A DNA stretch of 64,000 nucleotides from assembly GCA_963847595.1 (NCBI GenBank), contig CAWKAJ010000002.1, positions 496,001-560,000 on the forward strand, given 5' to 3'. Below the pieces are notes generated by a model that was given only the letters and a program-made list of their open reading frames with translations, was not told the DNA's origin and did no database searches. The stretch is from JACWAE01 sp963847595 (GTDB lineage Bacteria > Chloroflexota > Dehalococcoidia > SZUA-161). Shown one piece after another: positions 15,258 through 24,018 of this stretch. Within the stretch, counting starts at the first letter, position 1, and each line of letters begins with the position of its first letter. The position numbers and the translations under genes were made by a program.

Positions 15258-16781
15258 CTAATCGCATTTAGGTTGCGATTCCCTGAGCTCTTTGAAGTAC
15301 TGAGCCTCCGTCTTGCCCGTGATCTCCTTGAAGTACTTGTCTGGCTTGATGCTTACAATAGTCTCGGCAAGCTCCTTCTTGCCTTCAAAGTTGGCCCGCC
15401 TCTGTATCATCATCTTCTGCGCCTGAGGTGAGCCAGCGCCGTGCAGCGCCTCGGGAAGACCGGCCCCTACCGCCATATTTTCGATAAGCCTGAGCATCTT
15501 CATCCTGTGCTCTGTCGGCGTCCCCGCCTTGCCCACCAAATACTTGTCTATGTACTTGCCGATCTCAGGATTTCTGAAGTCCTTCTCCGAAGGCATGGTT
15601 ATGATCAAGCCACCGGCGATGTCCTGCGCCAGGCGCATCCACTCATAAGTAAATTTAGTTATGTTAAGTTTGACCACGTTCGCCAGGAGCGGATTGATGG
15701 TGTACGCCCCCGAATTGGTCTTGTTGCCCTGATATGAACACGCCAGCGAGCACGACCAGCACGTCTCCGCCATGCTAGTCATCTCAGCCAGCAGGTCCCT
15801 GATATAGGGAGACTTCTCCACTCCGTTGTTCTCCGCCATCCAGTAAGCAGCGCCCGTTACCACATCGGCGAGCCCGACTTTGCAGCCGCCGTAGTTGCTC
15901 CTGTGGAAACCTGCGAAGGTCTCCACAAGCTGGCCGGTGAAATCATATTCGCCGCACATGAAGACCCTGTCCCAGGGGACAAAAACGTTATCGAAGATTA
16001 TCAGAGCCTCACCGCCGACGATGCCGTACTTGGCATTGCCAGGGTCGATTTCCCCATCGAGCCTTCTGGTATCGTTGGTCTGCCTGCCGAAAATCAGCGT
16101 GACGCCCTTGGCGTCAACAGGCACCGCGAAGCAGACAGCGTAATCCTTGTCTTCCACACCCATAGCCCTCGTGGGCATGGCCAATATCTCGTGGGCATTA
16201 ACCGTGCCCGTAATATGGACCTTAGCGCCTCGAACTACTATGCCATCGTCCCTTTTCTCCACGACATGCAGATACAAATCCGGGTCCTGCTGCTGGTGCG
16301 GCCTCAAGCTCCTATCTCCCTTGGGGTCGGACATAGCTCCAGCCAGCATCAAATCGTTGTCCTGGACATATTTCAGGTATTTCTTGAACCGTTCGTGATA
16401 TTTCGTACTATATTTCTTATCTATGTCATAGGTAGTAATGTAGGCAGCATTAAGGCCATCAAGCCCCACACACCTCTGGAAGCAGGTAGCTGTTTTCTGA
16501 CCCAACAGGCGCATCATCTTCACTTTGTTAACCAGGTCGTCTACGCTGTGGTGGATATTGGTGAACCTGTTGACCTTCTCCCCGGTCAGATTGGAGGTGG
16601 CAGTCATCTCCTTCTCAAACTCGGGGTGTTTCGCCAGCTCGTAGGTCATAGCCGCTGCGATTATGTGAGGTTGGAACAGCGGGTAATCGACTACATTCTT
16701 CACCCTTTCCCCGAAGACATATACCCGGGGCTTCAGCTTCCTGAGGCTCTCTATATACTCTTTCCCGGATTTCATCGCCAT
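15258..16781 (-). CDS. abfD: 4-hydroxybutyryl-CoA dehydratase
   Basis: A 507-residue flavin/[4Fe-4S] enzyme of the 4-hydroxyphenylacetate 3-hydroxylase superfamily. It dehydrates 4-hydroxybutyryl-CoA to crotonyl-CoA by a ketyl-radical route. All known cluster ligands and catalytic residues of the Clostridium aminobutyricum enzyme (Cys99, Cys103, His292, Cys299, Tyr296, Lys300) are found offset by one: Cys100 and Cys104 in TATCFQRC, His293, Tyr297, Cys300 and Lys301 in FHRSNYGGCK. The oxygen-using monooxygenases of the superfamily lack this set, so the call is firm at family level. It could serve 4-aminobutyrate/succinate fermentation or a CO2-fixation cycle; the neighbours do not decide. Own promoter and terminator. 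Confidence 0.9.
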   Translation of the reverse strand: MAMKSGKEYIESLRKLKPRVYVFGERVKNVVDYPLFQPHIIAAAMTYELAKHPEFEKEMTATSNLTGEKVNRFTNIHHSVDDLVNKVKMMRLLGQKTATCFQRCVGLDGLNAAYITTYDIDKKYSTKYHERFKKYLKYVQDNDLMLAGAMSDPKGDRSLRPHQQQDPDLYLHVVEKRDDGIVVRGAKVHITGTVNAHEILAMPTRAMGVEDKDYAVCFAVPVDAKGVTLIFGRQTNDTRRLDGEIDPGNAKYGIVGGEALIIFDNVFVPWDRVFMCGEYDFTGQLVETFAGFHRSNYGGCKVGLADVVTGAAYWMAENNGVEKSPYIRDLLAEMTSMAETCWSCSLACSYQGNKTNSGAYTINPLLANVVKLNITKFTYEWMRLAQDIAGGLIITMPSEKDFRNPEIGKYIDKYLVGKAGTPTEHRMKMLRLIENMAVGAGLPEALHGAGSPQAQKMMIQRRANFEGKKELAETIVSIKPDKYFKEITGKTEAQYFKELRESQPKCD

Positions 16782-16814
16782 CTAGTTTCCTTCCTTTCTT
16801 CTCCCCCTAAATAT

Positions 16815-16843
16815 AGAATAGACCCTTCAGGTCCCAAATTCAA
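16815..16843 (-). promoter_or_regulatory. Promoter-like sequence upstream of abfD
   Basis: Minus strand TTGAAT (complement of 16838-16843), a 17-nt spacer, TATTCT (complement of 16815-16820), about 35 nt before the ATG, which has GAAAGGAAGG upstream. The -35 is imperfect. Confidence 0.45.
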
Positions 16844-16904
16844 ATTGACACTGCTAAGACTATTTCTTCTGCAGCCCCCCTGGCTCCCCCTTAAGTAGGC
16901 GACC

Positions 16905-17657
16905 TCAAACGCAAAGCCAGCCGCCATCCACGAATAGGGTTTGCCCGGTTATATAATTTGACTCATCAGAGGCCAGAAAAATAGCAGCGCCCACAACCTC
17001 CTCGGGCCGGGCGAATCTCTTCAGAAGGTTCTTGTTTTTGAGGTCATCGTATATCCGCTCATTTCCTCTCAAACCAGCGGTGAACTCCGTCTCAACGTAG
17101 GAAGGGCCTATGGCATTCACCAGTATGTTATGCTGGGCCCATTCAGCGGCCAGCACCTGAGTCAGCGAGATGATGCCTGCTTTGCTAGCACAGTAGGCGA
17201 CCAGCCGGGGCAGGGCTACTTCTCCACCCACCGAGGTCATATTGATTATCTTGCCACTCTTCTGCTTGATCATCACCTTGCCCACAGCTTGGGCACAGAG
17301 GAATGCTCCCGTAAGGTTCGTAGCGATAATCTGATCCCATGCTTCCTTGTCGGTATCCTCAGCCCGCTTCCATATGGGGCTAATCCCGGCATTGTTGACC
17401 AGAATGTCTATTCTGCCGAACTGTTTCACCACCTGAGCAACCACCTGATTGATACTATCAACGCTCGTGACATCCAACCTGAGAGCAACCGATTTCTTGC
17501 CTTTCCTGGTCAGTTCCTCGGCAAGGCTTTTCGCCAAGTCCTCGGAGCGACCGCACACGATGACGGTGGCACCTTCCTCAGCGTAGCCTTTAGCGACAGC
17601 CCGGCCAATCCCTTTAGTAGAGCCGGTTACTATGGCAACCTTACCCCGTAGCCTCAT
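16905..17657 (-). CDS. Short-chain dehydrogenase/reductase (FabG-like)
   Basis: A 250-residue classical SDR: VTGSTKGIGRAVAKGYA nucleotide loop, NNAG motif (LVNNAGISP), catalytic Ser in NMTSVGG, Tyr-x3-Lys in YCASKAG and the FVDGGW C-terminal block. Arg/Ser after the second strand (CGRSE) suggests NADP(H) rather than NAD(H). It lies 123 bp upstream of abfD on the same strand, so it could be a 3-hydroxyacyl-CoA or other alcohol dehydrogenase in the same metabolism. The substrate is not determinable. Confidence 0.85.
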   Translation of the reverse strand: MRLRGKVAIVTGSTKGIGRAVAKGYAEEGATVIVCGRSEDLAKSLAEELTRKGKKSVALRLDVTSVDSINQVVAQVVKQFGRIDILVNNAGISPIWKRAEDTDKEAWDQIIATNLTGAFLCAQAVGKVMIKQKSGKIINMTSVGGEVALPRLVAYCASKAGIISLTQVLAAEWAQHNILVNAIGPSYVETEFTAGLRGNERIYDDLKNKNLLKRFARPEEVVGAAIFLASDESNYITGQTLFVDGGWLCV

Positions 17658-17973
17658 CTGACTAAGCCCTCCTGTTAAGCAACACGGGCATAAATAGTGA
17701 GCAGAAATGAGTCTTGCAAGTGCTGAGTTGGAGAATGGTTAAGAACGTCCGGTGCCCTCTCAGGTTATTTTGGTGGAGCTGGGGTAGCGATAAGCAGAAC
17801 TTTTGAGATGGTATTCGCTCTTTCTATTTAACTCCCCAGTTCTTTCCAGTAATGATTTTACCAGCTTACCCCAAGGTGCACAAGCAGGAATATATGGTCG
17901 AAACAGAGGTCAGCGGGTGCTTTTAATTACCCATTTTCACACAAAACAGTGTAGAGCCAAATTGTGGCCGCTA

Positions 17974-18002
17974 TTGTAGGTAAGCACTCTATTTAATATA
18001 AT
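17974..18002 (+). promoter_or_regulatory. Promoter of the YchF-like gene
   Basis: TTGTAG at 17974-17979, a 17-nt spacer and TATAAT at 17997-18002. The gap 17658-18121 holds this promoter and no other clear element. The leader is about 110 nt. Confidence 0.6.
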
Positions 18003-18121
18003 AATCAGAATGGACTTACGATATGGAAACCTCGTTTAATGCTCTTATCTGATGCCCCTCACGAGTTCAATCGTTTCCATGAAAATAACAGCGCGCTTGC
18101 GCTCAGGAGAAAGGAATTAAT

Positions 18122-19198
18122 ATGGGTTTGAGCTGCGGTTTCGTAGGCTTGGCCTCTTGTGGGAAGACAGTCATTTTCAATGCAGTAACTGCTACTAGAG
18201 TATCAAATTGTGGTGGCTCCGAGATGAATCGGCTGGTGATTAATGTGCCTGACCAGCGTCTTGAGAGGCTGGCACAGATATACCACCCGCGTAAGGTAGT
18301 GCCGACTACACTCGAGATAGTTGATATCCCTGGTCTTACGGTTCGTCCTCAGACTGACGGACATGGCTTTCGCTTGCTCAGCCATGTGAAGAATGTCGAA
18401 GCGTTGCTGCACGTAATACGTTGTTTCGAGGATGGCAATGTCCCCTTCGAGTATGAGACAATAGACCCTGTACGAGATGTTGACACGGTTGACCTGGAAT
18501 TGATGGCCGCAGACAGCGTGACTCTTGAAAACAAGATAAACCGTATGGCAAAAAAGTTGCGGGCCGGAGATAAAGACGCTATTCGAGAAGCTGCAGATTA
18601 TGAAAAGGTGCGCTCTGGCATTCAGCAAGGCATTCCGGCACGCAAGCACAACCTCGACGCCAGGGAACTAGCCAGTGTCCGTGATTGCAACCTCGTCTCA
18701 CTAAAGCCTGTACTCTACGTGGGCAACATCAAGTCTACCCAAGACGCCGCCAACAAGCATGTAACTGCGTTGAGGCGTATTGCTAATGCCGAGCATACGG
18801 AAATGATCGTTGTCTGCGGCAGAGATGAAGCCGATATCAGTCAGCTCGAGCCCGATGAACGAGAAGATTTCTTGAGAGAGCTAGGCATGGGAGAGTCCTC
18901 TATGGAGCGGCTTGTACACGCGGCATATCGGGTGCTTGGATTAGTGACCTTCTTTACAACTGGAGAAGATGAAGTGCGTGCCTGGACTTGCCGAAGGGGT
19001 GATAAAGCCCCGGTAGCTGCCGGGAAGATCCATTCGGACATGCAGAAGGGATTCGTCCGAATGGAGGTTATTAACTACGAGGACTTGATTGAATTCGGTA
19101 GTGAGGCAGCCGTGGCTAAAGCAGGCCGTCTGCGTGTCGAAAGTCGTGAATATGAAGTCCAAGATGGCGATATTGTGTGCGTGCTTTTTAACAAATAG
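18122..19198 (+). CDS. YchF/Obg-family GTPase-like protein, divergent
   Basis: A 358-residue protein with the full YchF layout: P-loop NTPase domain, helical insert and C-terminal TGS domain (LVTFFTTGEDEVRAW ... EYEVQDGDIVCVLFNK). The RCFEDGNV and VPTTLEIVDIPGL blocks are family marks. The P-loop reads GLASCGKT, where most YchF proteins have GLPNVGKS, and the base-specificity motif reads VGNIKS where YchF has NVDE (ATP preferring). Nucleotide choice may therefore differ. AGAAAGGAATT lies before the ATG. YchF proteins bind ribosomes and take part in stress responses. This may be a paralogue rather than the main copy. Confidence 0.8.
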   Translation: MGLSCGFVGLASCGKTVIFNAVTATRVSNCGGSEMNRLVINVPDQRLERLAQIYHPRKVVPTTLEIVDIPGLTVRPQTDGHGFRLLSHVKNVEALLHVIRCFEDGNVPFEYETIDPVRDVDTVDLELMAADSVTLENKINRMAKKLRAGDKDAIREAADYEKVRSGIQQGIPARKHNLDARELASVRDCNLVSLKPVLYVGNIKSTQDAANKHVTALRRIANAEHTEMIVVCGRDEADISQLEPDEREDFLRELGMGESSMERLVHAAYRVLGLVTFFTTGEDEVRAWTCRRGDKAPVAAGKIHSDMQKGFVRMEVINYEDLIEFGSEAAVAKAGRLRVESREYEVQDGDIVCVLFNK

Positions 19199-19275
19199 GG
19201 ATAGCAACTGAGAGAGTGGGAAGAATAGAGAGGATTCTACTGACTATTAGCCAAGCTTAATTCTGGGCTTTAAAG

Positions 19276-19348
<73 letters not shown>

Positions 19349-19468
19349 ACGCGTAATATCTTACTATAAAAAGGTGAGCCAATCAACACATTCGGCCACC
19401 CGCCCTCGGGTTGCGCCACCTCACAGGATAAAGTAAAATACTAAGGATTATCACCCGGGGGAGGGGCT

Positions 19469-21514
19469 ATGGAGAAGTATCGCACCGAGCAAATCCGCAA
19501 CGTCGTCTTGTTGTCTCACACCAATGCTGGCAAGACTTCGCTCTGCGAGAATATGCTGTTCCAGGCTAAGGCAATCAGCAGGCTGGGCAAAGTGGACGAG
19601 GGCACCACAACCTCAGACTACGAGCCCGAGGAGACCAAGCGCAAGATCAGCATTAACCTCTCCCTACTTCCCTTTGAGTGGAATAAGACCAAAGTCAACC
19701 TGATTGATTCACCGGGTTATCCCGATTTCGTCGGAGAAGTCAAAGCCTCGCTGCGCGCCGCCGACGGTGCAGTGGTCGTCGTTTCCGCAGCCGGTGGGGT
19801 AGAGGTGGGGACCGAGCTGGTCTGGAAATACGCCGATGATAGGGCACTGCCCCGAATCTTGTTTGTCAATAAGATTGATCGCGAGAACGCAGATTTCTTC
19901 AAGACTGTGGAGCAGTTGCAGAGCATGTTCGGCAGGAAATGCGTGCCTATCCAGTTACCCATAGGAGCTGAGAGCAAATTTGAAGGAGTGGTAGACCTGA
20001 TCAGCAAGGCAGCCAAGCCACCGCAGTCCCTCGCCGACAAAGTAGCTTCCTTTCGTGAGAAACTGGTGGAATCCGTAGCTGAGACTGATGATACGCTTAT
20101 CACCAAATACCTCGAGGGAACTGAGCTAACCGAGGATGAGATCCGCCGTGCCCTGCGGGCAGCGACAATCAACGGCAAGCTGGTGCCGGTACTGGCTGGC
20201 TCGGCACTGCAAAGCAAGGGCATCGCCGAGCTCATGGAGTCTATATTGAACTACCTCCCCTCTCCCAGGGACAAGGGCAAGGTCACAGCCAAAAACCCTC
20301 AAACCCAACAGGACGAGGAAGTCGAACCCGATGAGTCAGCGCCTCTCGCTGCACTGGTGTTCAAAACTACTGCCGACCCCTATGTGGGAAAACTCACCTA
20401 TCTCAGAGTCTACAGCGGCGTCATTAAAAGCGATTCCAGCGTCTGGAACGCCACCAAGAAACGGGCCGAGCGCATTGGCCAGCTTTATATGATACGGGGC
20501 AAATCTCAGGAGGCAGTACCTCAAATTACCGCCGGAGACATCGGCGCAGTAGCCAAACTGGCGGAAACCGGGACCAGCGATACTCTTTGCAGTAAAGACC
20601 ATCCTCTGACTCTCACTCCCATCGAGTTCCCCCAGCCCACGCTGAGCGTCTCGATCCAGCCCAAGACTAAGGCCGACCTGGATAAACTGGGAAGCTCTAT
20701 GACCAGGCTGACCGAGGAGGACCCCACACTTGCTGTGCGCAAAGACATCGATACCGCAGAGACCGTCCTCTCGGGCATGGGAGATACTCACTTCGAAGTC
20801 GCTGCCGAGAAGATGAAACGCAAGTTCGGTGTCGAGGTGAAGATCGAGACTCCCAAGATACCCTATAGAGAGACAATCACCATGCCCGTAGAAGCAGAAT
20901 ACAAGCACAAGAAGCAGACCGGCGGACACGGACAGTATGGACACGTCTGGCTGAGGCTCGAACCACTGCCTCGAGGCAGTGGGGCTGAGTTCGCTTCAAA
21001 GGTTGTAGGCGGCTCAGTGCCCAAGAACTATATCCCCGCTGTGGAAAAGGGAGTCAATGAAGGCTTGAAGGAAGGCGGACTGGCCGGTTATCCTCTGACC
21101 GACATGAAGGTAACGCTATTCGATGGCAGCTTTCACGCCGTAGATTCCTCGGAGATATCCTTCAAGATAGCGGCCTCCTATGCCTTGAAAAAAGGGTTCT
21201 CCCAGGGGCAGCCGGTGCTGCTGGAGCCGATAATGAACGTCCACATCACCATCCCCGATAACTTCACCGGCGATGTCATGAGCGACCTCAACAGCAAGCG
21301 AGCCAGGGTAATGGGCATGTCGCCCGGCGGCGGGATCAATCACATAGATGCCCAGGCCCCGCTGGCCGAGATGCTGAAGTACGCCACCGATCTGAGAGCG
21401 ATTACGCAGGGACGCGGCACCTATACAATGGAGTACAGCCACTACGAGCAGGTGCCGGCACACGTCACACAGAAGATAATTGCGGAATCAAAGAAAGAAA
21501 CCGAGAAGGCCTAA
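19469..21514 (+). CDS. Elongation factor G-like GTPase
   Basis: A 681-residue EF-G-family protein with all five domains: GTPase (G1 SHTNAGKTS, G3 DSPG, G4 NKID), then domains II to V, including the domain IV segment KKQTGGHGQYGHVW. The switch I block reads RKISINL where translational EF-G has RGITI, and G1 lacks the usual HIDAGKT form. It is therefore probably the EF-G-like paralogue found in many bacteria beside canonical fusA, with an unproven role in ribosome recycling or stress. GGGGGAGGGG precedes the ATG. Only 2 bp separate its stop from that of the convergent tyrS. Confidence 0.85.
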   Translation: MEKYRTEQIRNVVLLSHTNAGKTSLCENMLFQAKAISRLGKVDEGTTTSDYEPEETKRKISINLSLLPFEWNKTKVNLIDSPGYPDFVGEVKASLRAADGAVVVVSAAGGVEVGTELVWKYADDRALPRILFVNKIDRENADFFKTVEQLQSMFGRKCVPIQLPIGAESKFEGVVDLISKAAKPPQSLADKVASFREKLVESVAETDDTLITKYLEGTELTEDEIRRALRAATINGKLVPVLAGSALQSKGIAELMESILNYLPSPRDKGKVTAKNPQTQQDEEVEPDESAPLAALVFKTTADPYVGKLTYLRVYSGVIKSDSSVWNATKKRAERIGQLYMIRGKSQEAVPQITAGDIGAVAKLAETGTSDTLCSKDHPLTLTPIEFPQPTLSVSIQPKTKADLDKLGSSMTRLTEEDPTLAVRKDIDTAETVLSGMGDTHFEVAAEKMKRKFGVEVKIETPKIPYRETITMPVEAEYKHKKQTGGHGQYGHVWLRLEPLPRGSGAEFASKVVGGSVPKNYIPAVEKGVNEGLKEGGLAGYPLTDMKVTLFDGSFHAVDSSEISFKIAASYALKKGFSQGQPVLLEPIMNVHITIPDNFTGDVMSDLNSKRARVMGMSPGGGINHIDAQAPLAEMLKYATDLRAITQGRGTYTMEYSHYEQVPAHVTQKIIAESKKETEKA

Positions 21515-21516
21515 GC

Positions 21517-22731
21517 TTAGGTCTTTTTGATAGAGATTTTGAGGAAGCGGCGCTTGCCCACCTGAACGATGCTGCCGTCCGGTATATCTACAGTAGTGCT
21601 ATTGATTCTCTCTCCATTTATCTCTATTGCGCCCTGAGCAATGAGTCGCTTTACCTCGCCGCGACTCTTGACCAGTCCTTTTTCAAGCAAGGCTTTGGTG
21701 ATATCTAGACGATAAATACCACCACCTAGATCAAACGCAGTACCAGTGTATTGCTCCATTTTTTCCGGTGCTTCTCCACTCTGCACCACTTTCTCGAAGT
21801 GAGATTCCGCCTCCTTGGCAGCGTGAGCGCTGTGAAACTGACCCACTATCTCCCGGGCCAGGCGCTTCTTGAGTATCATAGGGTTGACCGACTGCGCTGC
21901 AAGCTGCTGTTTGAACTCGGCAAGCTCTTTGTCAGAAACGTCGGTGAGCAGCTCGAAGTAGTCCATGAGCAGGTCATCAGGGATAGACATGACTTTGCCG
22001 TACATATCGTTAGGGGGATCGTCCACACCGATATAGTTGCCCAGGCTTTTGCTCATCTTCTGCTGGCCGTCAGTGCCCACCAGCAGAGGCACCAAGAACA
22101 CCTGCTGCCGGGGCTGTCCTATCATCTGCTGCAGCTCTCTACCCATGAGGCAGTTGAATTTCTGGTCGATGCCGCCGAACTCGACATCAGCTTGAATAGC
22201 CACCGAGTCGTAGGCTTGAAGCAAGGGGTACAACAGCTCAGTGATAGCGATGGGACGCCCGCCTGAGTATCTGTTACTGAAGTCTTCCCGCGCCAGAAGC
22301 TGCGCTACAGTGAATTTGCTGGTGAGCCTGATAACATCAGCCAGGTTGAACTTGCCAAACCATTCGCTCTGCCAGCGGACCTCGGTCTTTTCCTTGTCCA
22401 CTACCTTGAAGAATTGCTGCATGTAGGTCTCGGCGTTAGCTCGCACCTCCTCAGCAGAAAGCATAGGGCGGGTCTGAGACATCCCGCTGGGGTCGCCGAT
22501 CTGCGCTGTCCAGTCGCCAACGATAACCACAACCTGGTGCCCCAGCTCCTGAAGCTGACGCAGCTTCCTCATGCCCACTACATGTCCCAGGTGAATATCA
22601 GGACGGCTGGGGTCGAAACCCATCTTCAGCCGCAGCTTCTTGCCCGATTCAAGCTGGCGCACTAACTCTTCCTCGACTATAATCTCAGCGACACCGCACT
22701 TCAGTATGGAGGCAGGGAATTTACCGGACAT
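21517..22731 (-). CDS. tyrS: Tyrosyl-tRNA synthetase
   Basis: A 404-residue class I synthetase that charges tRNA-Tyr. The HIGH-type motif appears as DIHLGHVVG near residue 47, KMSKS as QKMSKSLGNYIGV near 230, and a C-terminal S4 RNA-binding domain covers about 340-400 (LEKGLVKSRGEVKRLIAQGAI). The spacing is that of the shorter TyrZ-like bacterial form. It overlaps the end of ribF by 11 bp, so the two are co-transcribed. Confidence 0.95.
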   Translation of the reverse strand: MSGKFPASILKCGVAEIIVEEELVRQLESGKKLRLKMGFDPSRPDIHLGHVVGMRKLRQLQELGHQVVVIVGDWTAQIGDPSGMSQTRPMLSAEEVRANAETYMQQFFKVVDKEKTEVRWQSEWFGKFNLADVIRLTSKFTVAQLLAREDFSNRYSGGRPIAITELLYPLLQAYDSVAIQADVEFGGIDQKFNCLMGRELQQMIGQPRQQVFLVPLLVGTDGQQKMSKSLGNYIGVDDPPNDMYGKVMSIPDDLLMDYFELLTDVSDKELAEFKQQLAAQSVNPMILKKRLAREIVGQFHSAHAAKEAESHFEKVVQSGEAPEKMEQYTGTAFDLGGGIYRLDITKALLEKGLVKSRGEVKRLIAQGAIEINGERINSTTVDIPDGSIVQVGKRRFLKISIKKT

Positions 22732-23674
22732 ATTTTGCTCCCGCTGAGGGCTTTTTAAGTATCGTCTTAGCTTGCTCGACGTCTTTCTTAATCTGGGCTG
22801 ACAGCTCTTCAGGGCCAGCGAACTTCACTTCGGGGCGCAGGCGCTCCACAAGCTCGATGGTAAGCTTTTGCCCATAGAGGTCTCCGGTGAAACCTATAAT
22901 ATGTACCTCTACCATGCGCCCGCTCTTGCCAAAGGTTGGCTTGACCCCGATATTGGTCACCGATTGATGGGCTTTGTCGCCAACGTGGGCCAGCGTAGCA
23001 TAAACGCCATCTTCAGGAAGGGCCTGCTCAGGGTCAACCTGTATATTCGCCGTGGGGAAGCCTAAAACATGGCCTCGCTCCGCTCCACCCCCCACAGGCC
23101 CCCTGAGGCTGAAATATCGACCCAGCAGCTTGGTGGCTGTCTTCATATCGCCGCGAGCCAGAGCCTCCCTCACAGCAGTGCTGCTGACCAGGGAGCCTTC
23201 TACTATCAGAGGCTTCACTACTTCAACCGTGAAGCCAAGTTCCTGGCCCAGGGATTCGAGGGCAGCGACATTCCCCTCCCTGCCCCGGCCCAGGGCAAAG
23301 TTGGGGCCAATTACAAGGCCGCGCATCTTAAGATACCTCTTGAGATAGAGGACAAACTCTCGAGCGCTGAGTGCAGCAACTTCAGTAGTGAAAGTAAGAG
23401 GAACAACCAGATCAATCCCCAGACTTTTGAGAAGAGCGGCTCGCTCCTCGAGAGTGGTCAAGCGGGCAACCTTTGTTTTAGGGGACAGCACAGCCCTGGG
23501 ATTAACGTTAAAGGTTACCACGCCGCTGAGGAAATTGCCCTCGGCGGCTCGCTGAGTCAGCTTCTTTATGAGATGTCGATGACCCAGATGAACGCCATCG
23601 AAAACCCCAATAGTAAGCAGGGCTTCGCGTTCAGGGGTAAAGGCTGAGAGCTCTGAGACTAGTTGCACTTTCAC
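22721..23674 (-). CDS. ribF: Bifunctional riboflavin kinase/FAD synthetase
   Basis: A 317-residue protein making FMN and then FAD. The N-terminal FAD synthetase domain has GVFDGVHLGHRHLIKKL (nucleotidyltransferase motif) and SSTAVREALARGD. The C-terminal flavokinase domain has GFPTANIQV and the GVYAT ... TNIGVKPTF blocks. Length is normal for RibF. It is the first gene of the ribF-tyrS unit; the start is the ATG at 23674. Flavin supply suits the many flavoproteins nearby, but no direct link is shown. Confidence 0.95.
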   Translation of the reverse strand: MKVQLVSELSAFTPEREALLTIGVFDGVHLGHRHLIKKLTQRAAEGNFLSGVVTFNVNPRAVLSPKTKVARLTTLEERAALLKSLGIDLVVPLTFTTEVAALSAREFVLYLKRYLKMRGLVIGPNFALGRGREGNVAALESLGQELGFTVEVVKPLIVEGSLVSSTAVREALARGDMKTATKLLGRYFSLRGPVGGGAERGHVLGFPTANIQVDPEQALPEDGVYATLAHVGDKAHQSVTNIGVKPTFGKSGRMVEVHIIGFTGDLYGQKLTIELVERLRPEVKFAGPEELSAQIKKDVEQAKTILKKPSAGAKYVR

Positions 23675-23779
23675 TGACTTAAAGCAAGACTTAACAAGCT
23701 TGTATTTTAGGGCAATAGCTGAATTACGTCAAGAAAAAATGCTCAGATCGTTTACAAATGCTTTTTCTCCCCTCATTTA

Positions 23780-23810
23780 TTTCCCCTCCTTCCTTTGGAA
23801 GGAGGGGAAA
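23780..23810. repeat. Palindromic repeat-like element in a divergent gap
   Basis: A perfect 14-bp inverted repeat (TTTCCCCTCCTTCC at 23780-23793, GGAAGGAGGGGAAA at 23797-23810) with a TTT loop. It lies between divergent ribF and the reductase operon, so it is not at a transcript end. It resembles REP-type elements; the hairpin at 61903-61942 has a similar purine/pyrimidine character. Confidence 0.5.
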
Positions 23811-23853
23811 ATCATCTGTGTTCGCCGACTCAGGTTTCCCCTATGGTGTAAGC

Positions 23854-23882
23854 TTGACACAAGCTTGGGTGCTTGGTAAGAT
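23854..23882 (+). promoter_or_regulatory. Promoter of the benzoyl-CoA-reductase-type operon
   Basis: TTGACA at 23854-23859, a 17-nt spacer and TAAGAT at 23877-23882. The -35 sits between two AAGCTT hexamers (AAGCTT-GACAC-AAGCTT, 23850-23866), which could be an operator. Confidence 0.6.
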
Positions 23883-23934
23883 AATATAGTAGGGCTTTTT
23901 GGTGATGAAGCTCGATTTTATCTGGCATATAAAG

Positions 23935-23983
23935 ATAGAGGCTTGTCAGGACTAGATAGTTAAGTATCTGACATAGCCTCTAT
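23935..23983 (+). promoter_or_regulatory. Leader stem-loop upstream of the reductase operon
   Basis: ATAGAGGCT...TGTCAG (23935-23949) pairs with CTGACA...AGCCTCTAT (23968-23983), with one bulged base and an 18-nt loop. It ends about 20 nt before the Shine-Dalgarno, so it could influence translation or act as an mRNA stabiliser. No U-run follows it. Confidence 0.45.
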
Positions 23984-24018
23984 TCTTGATAATCACCAGA
24001 GGAAGGAGCAACAAAACA

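Noticed and set aside
15903..16898. A 331-codon open frame antisense to abfD
   Set aside because: The minus-strand protein has the complete active site of a known enzyme; the plus-strand translation has no domain and no ribosome site.
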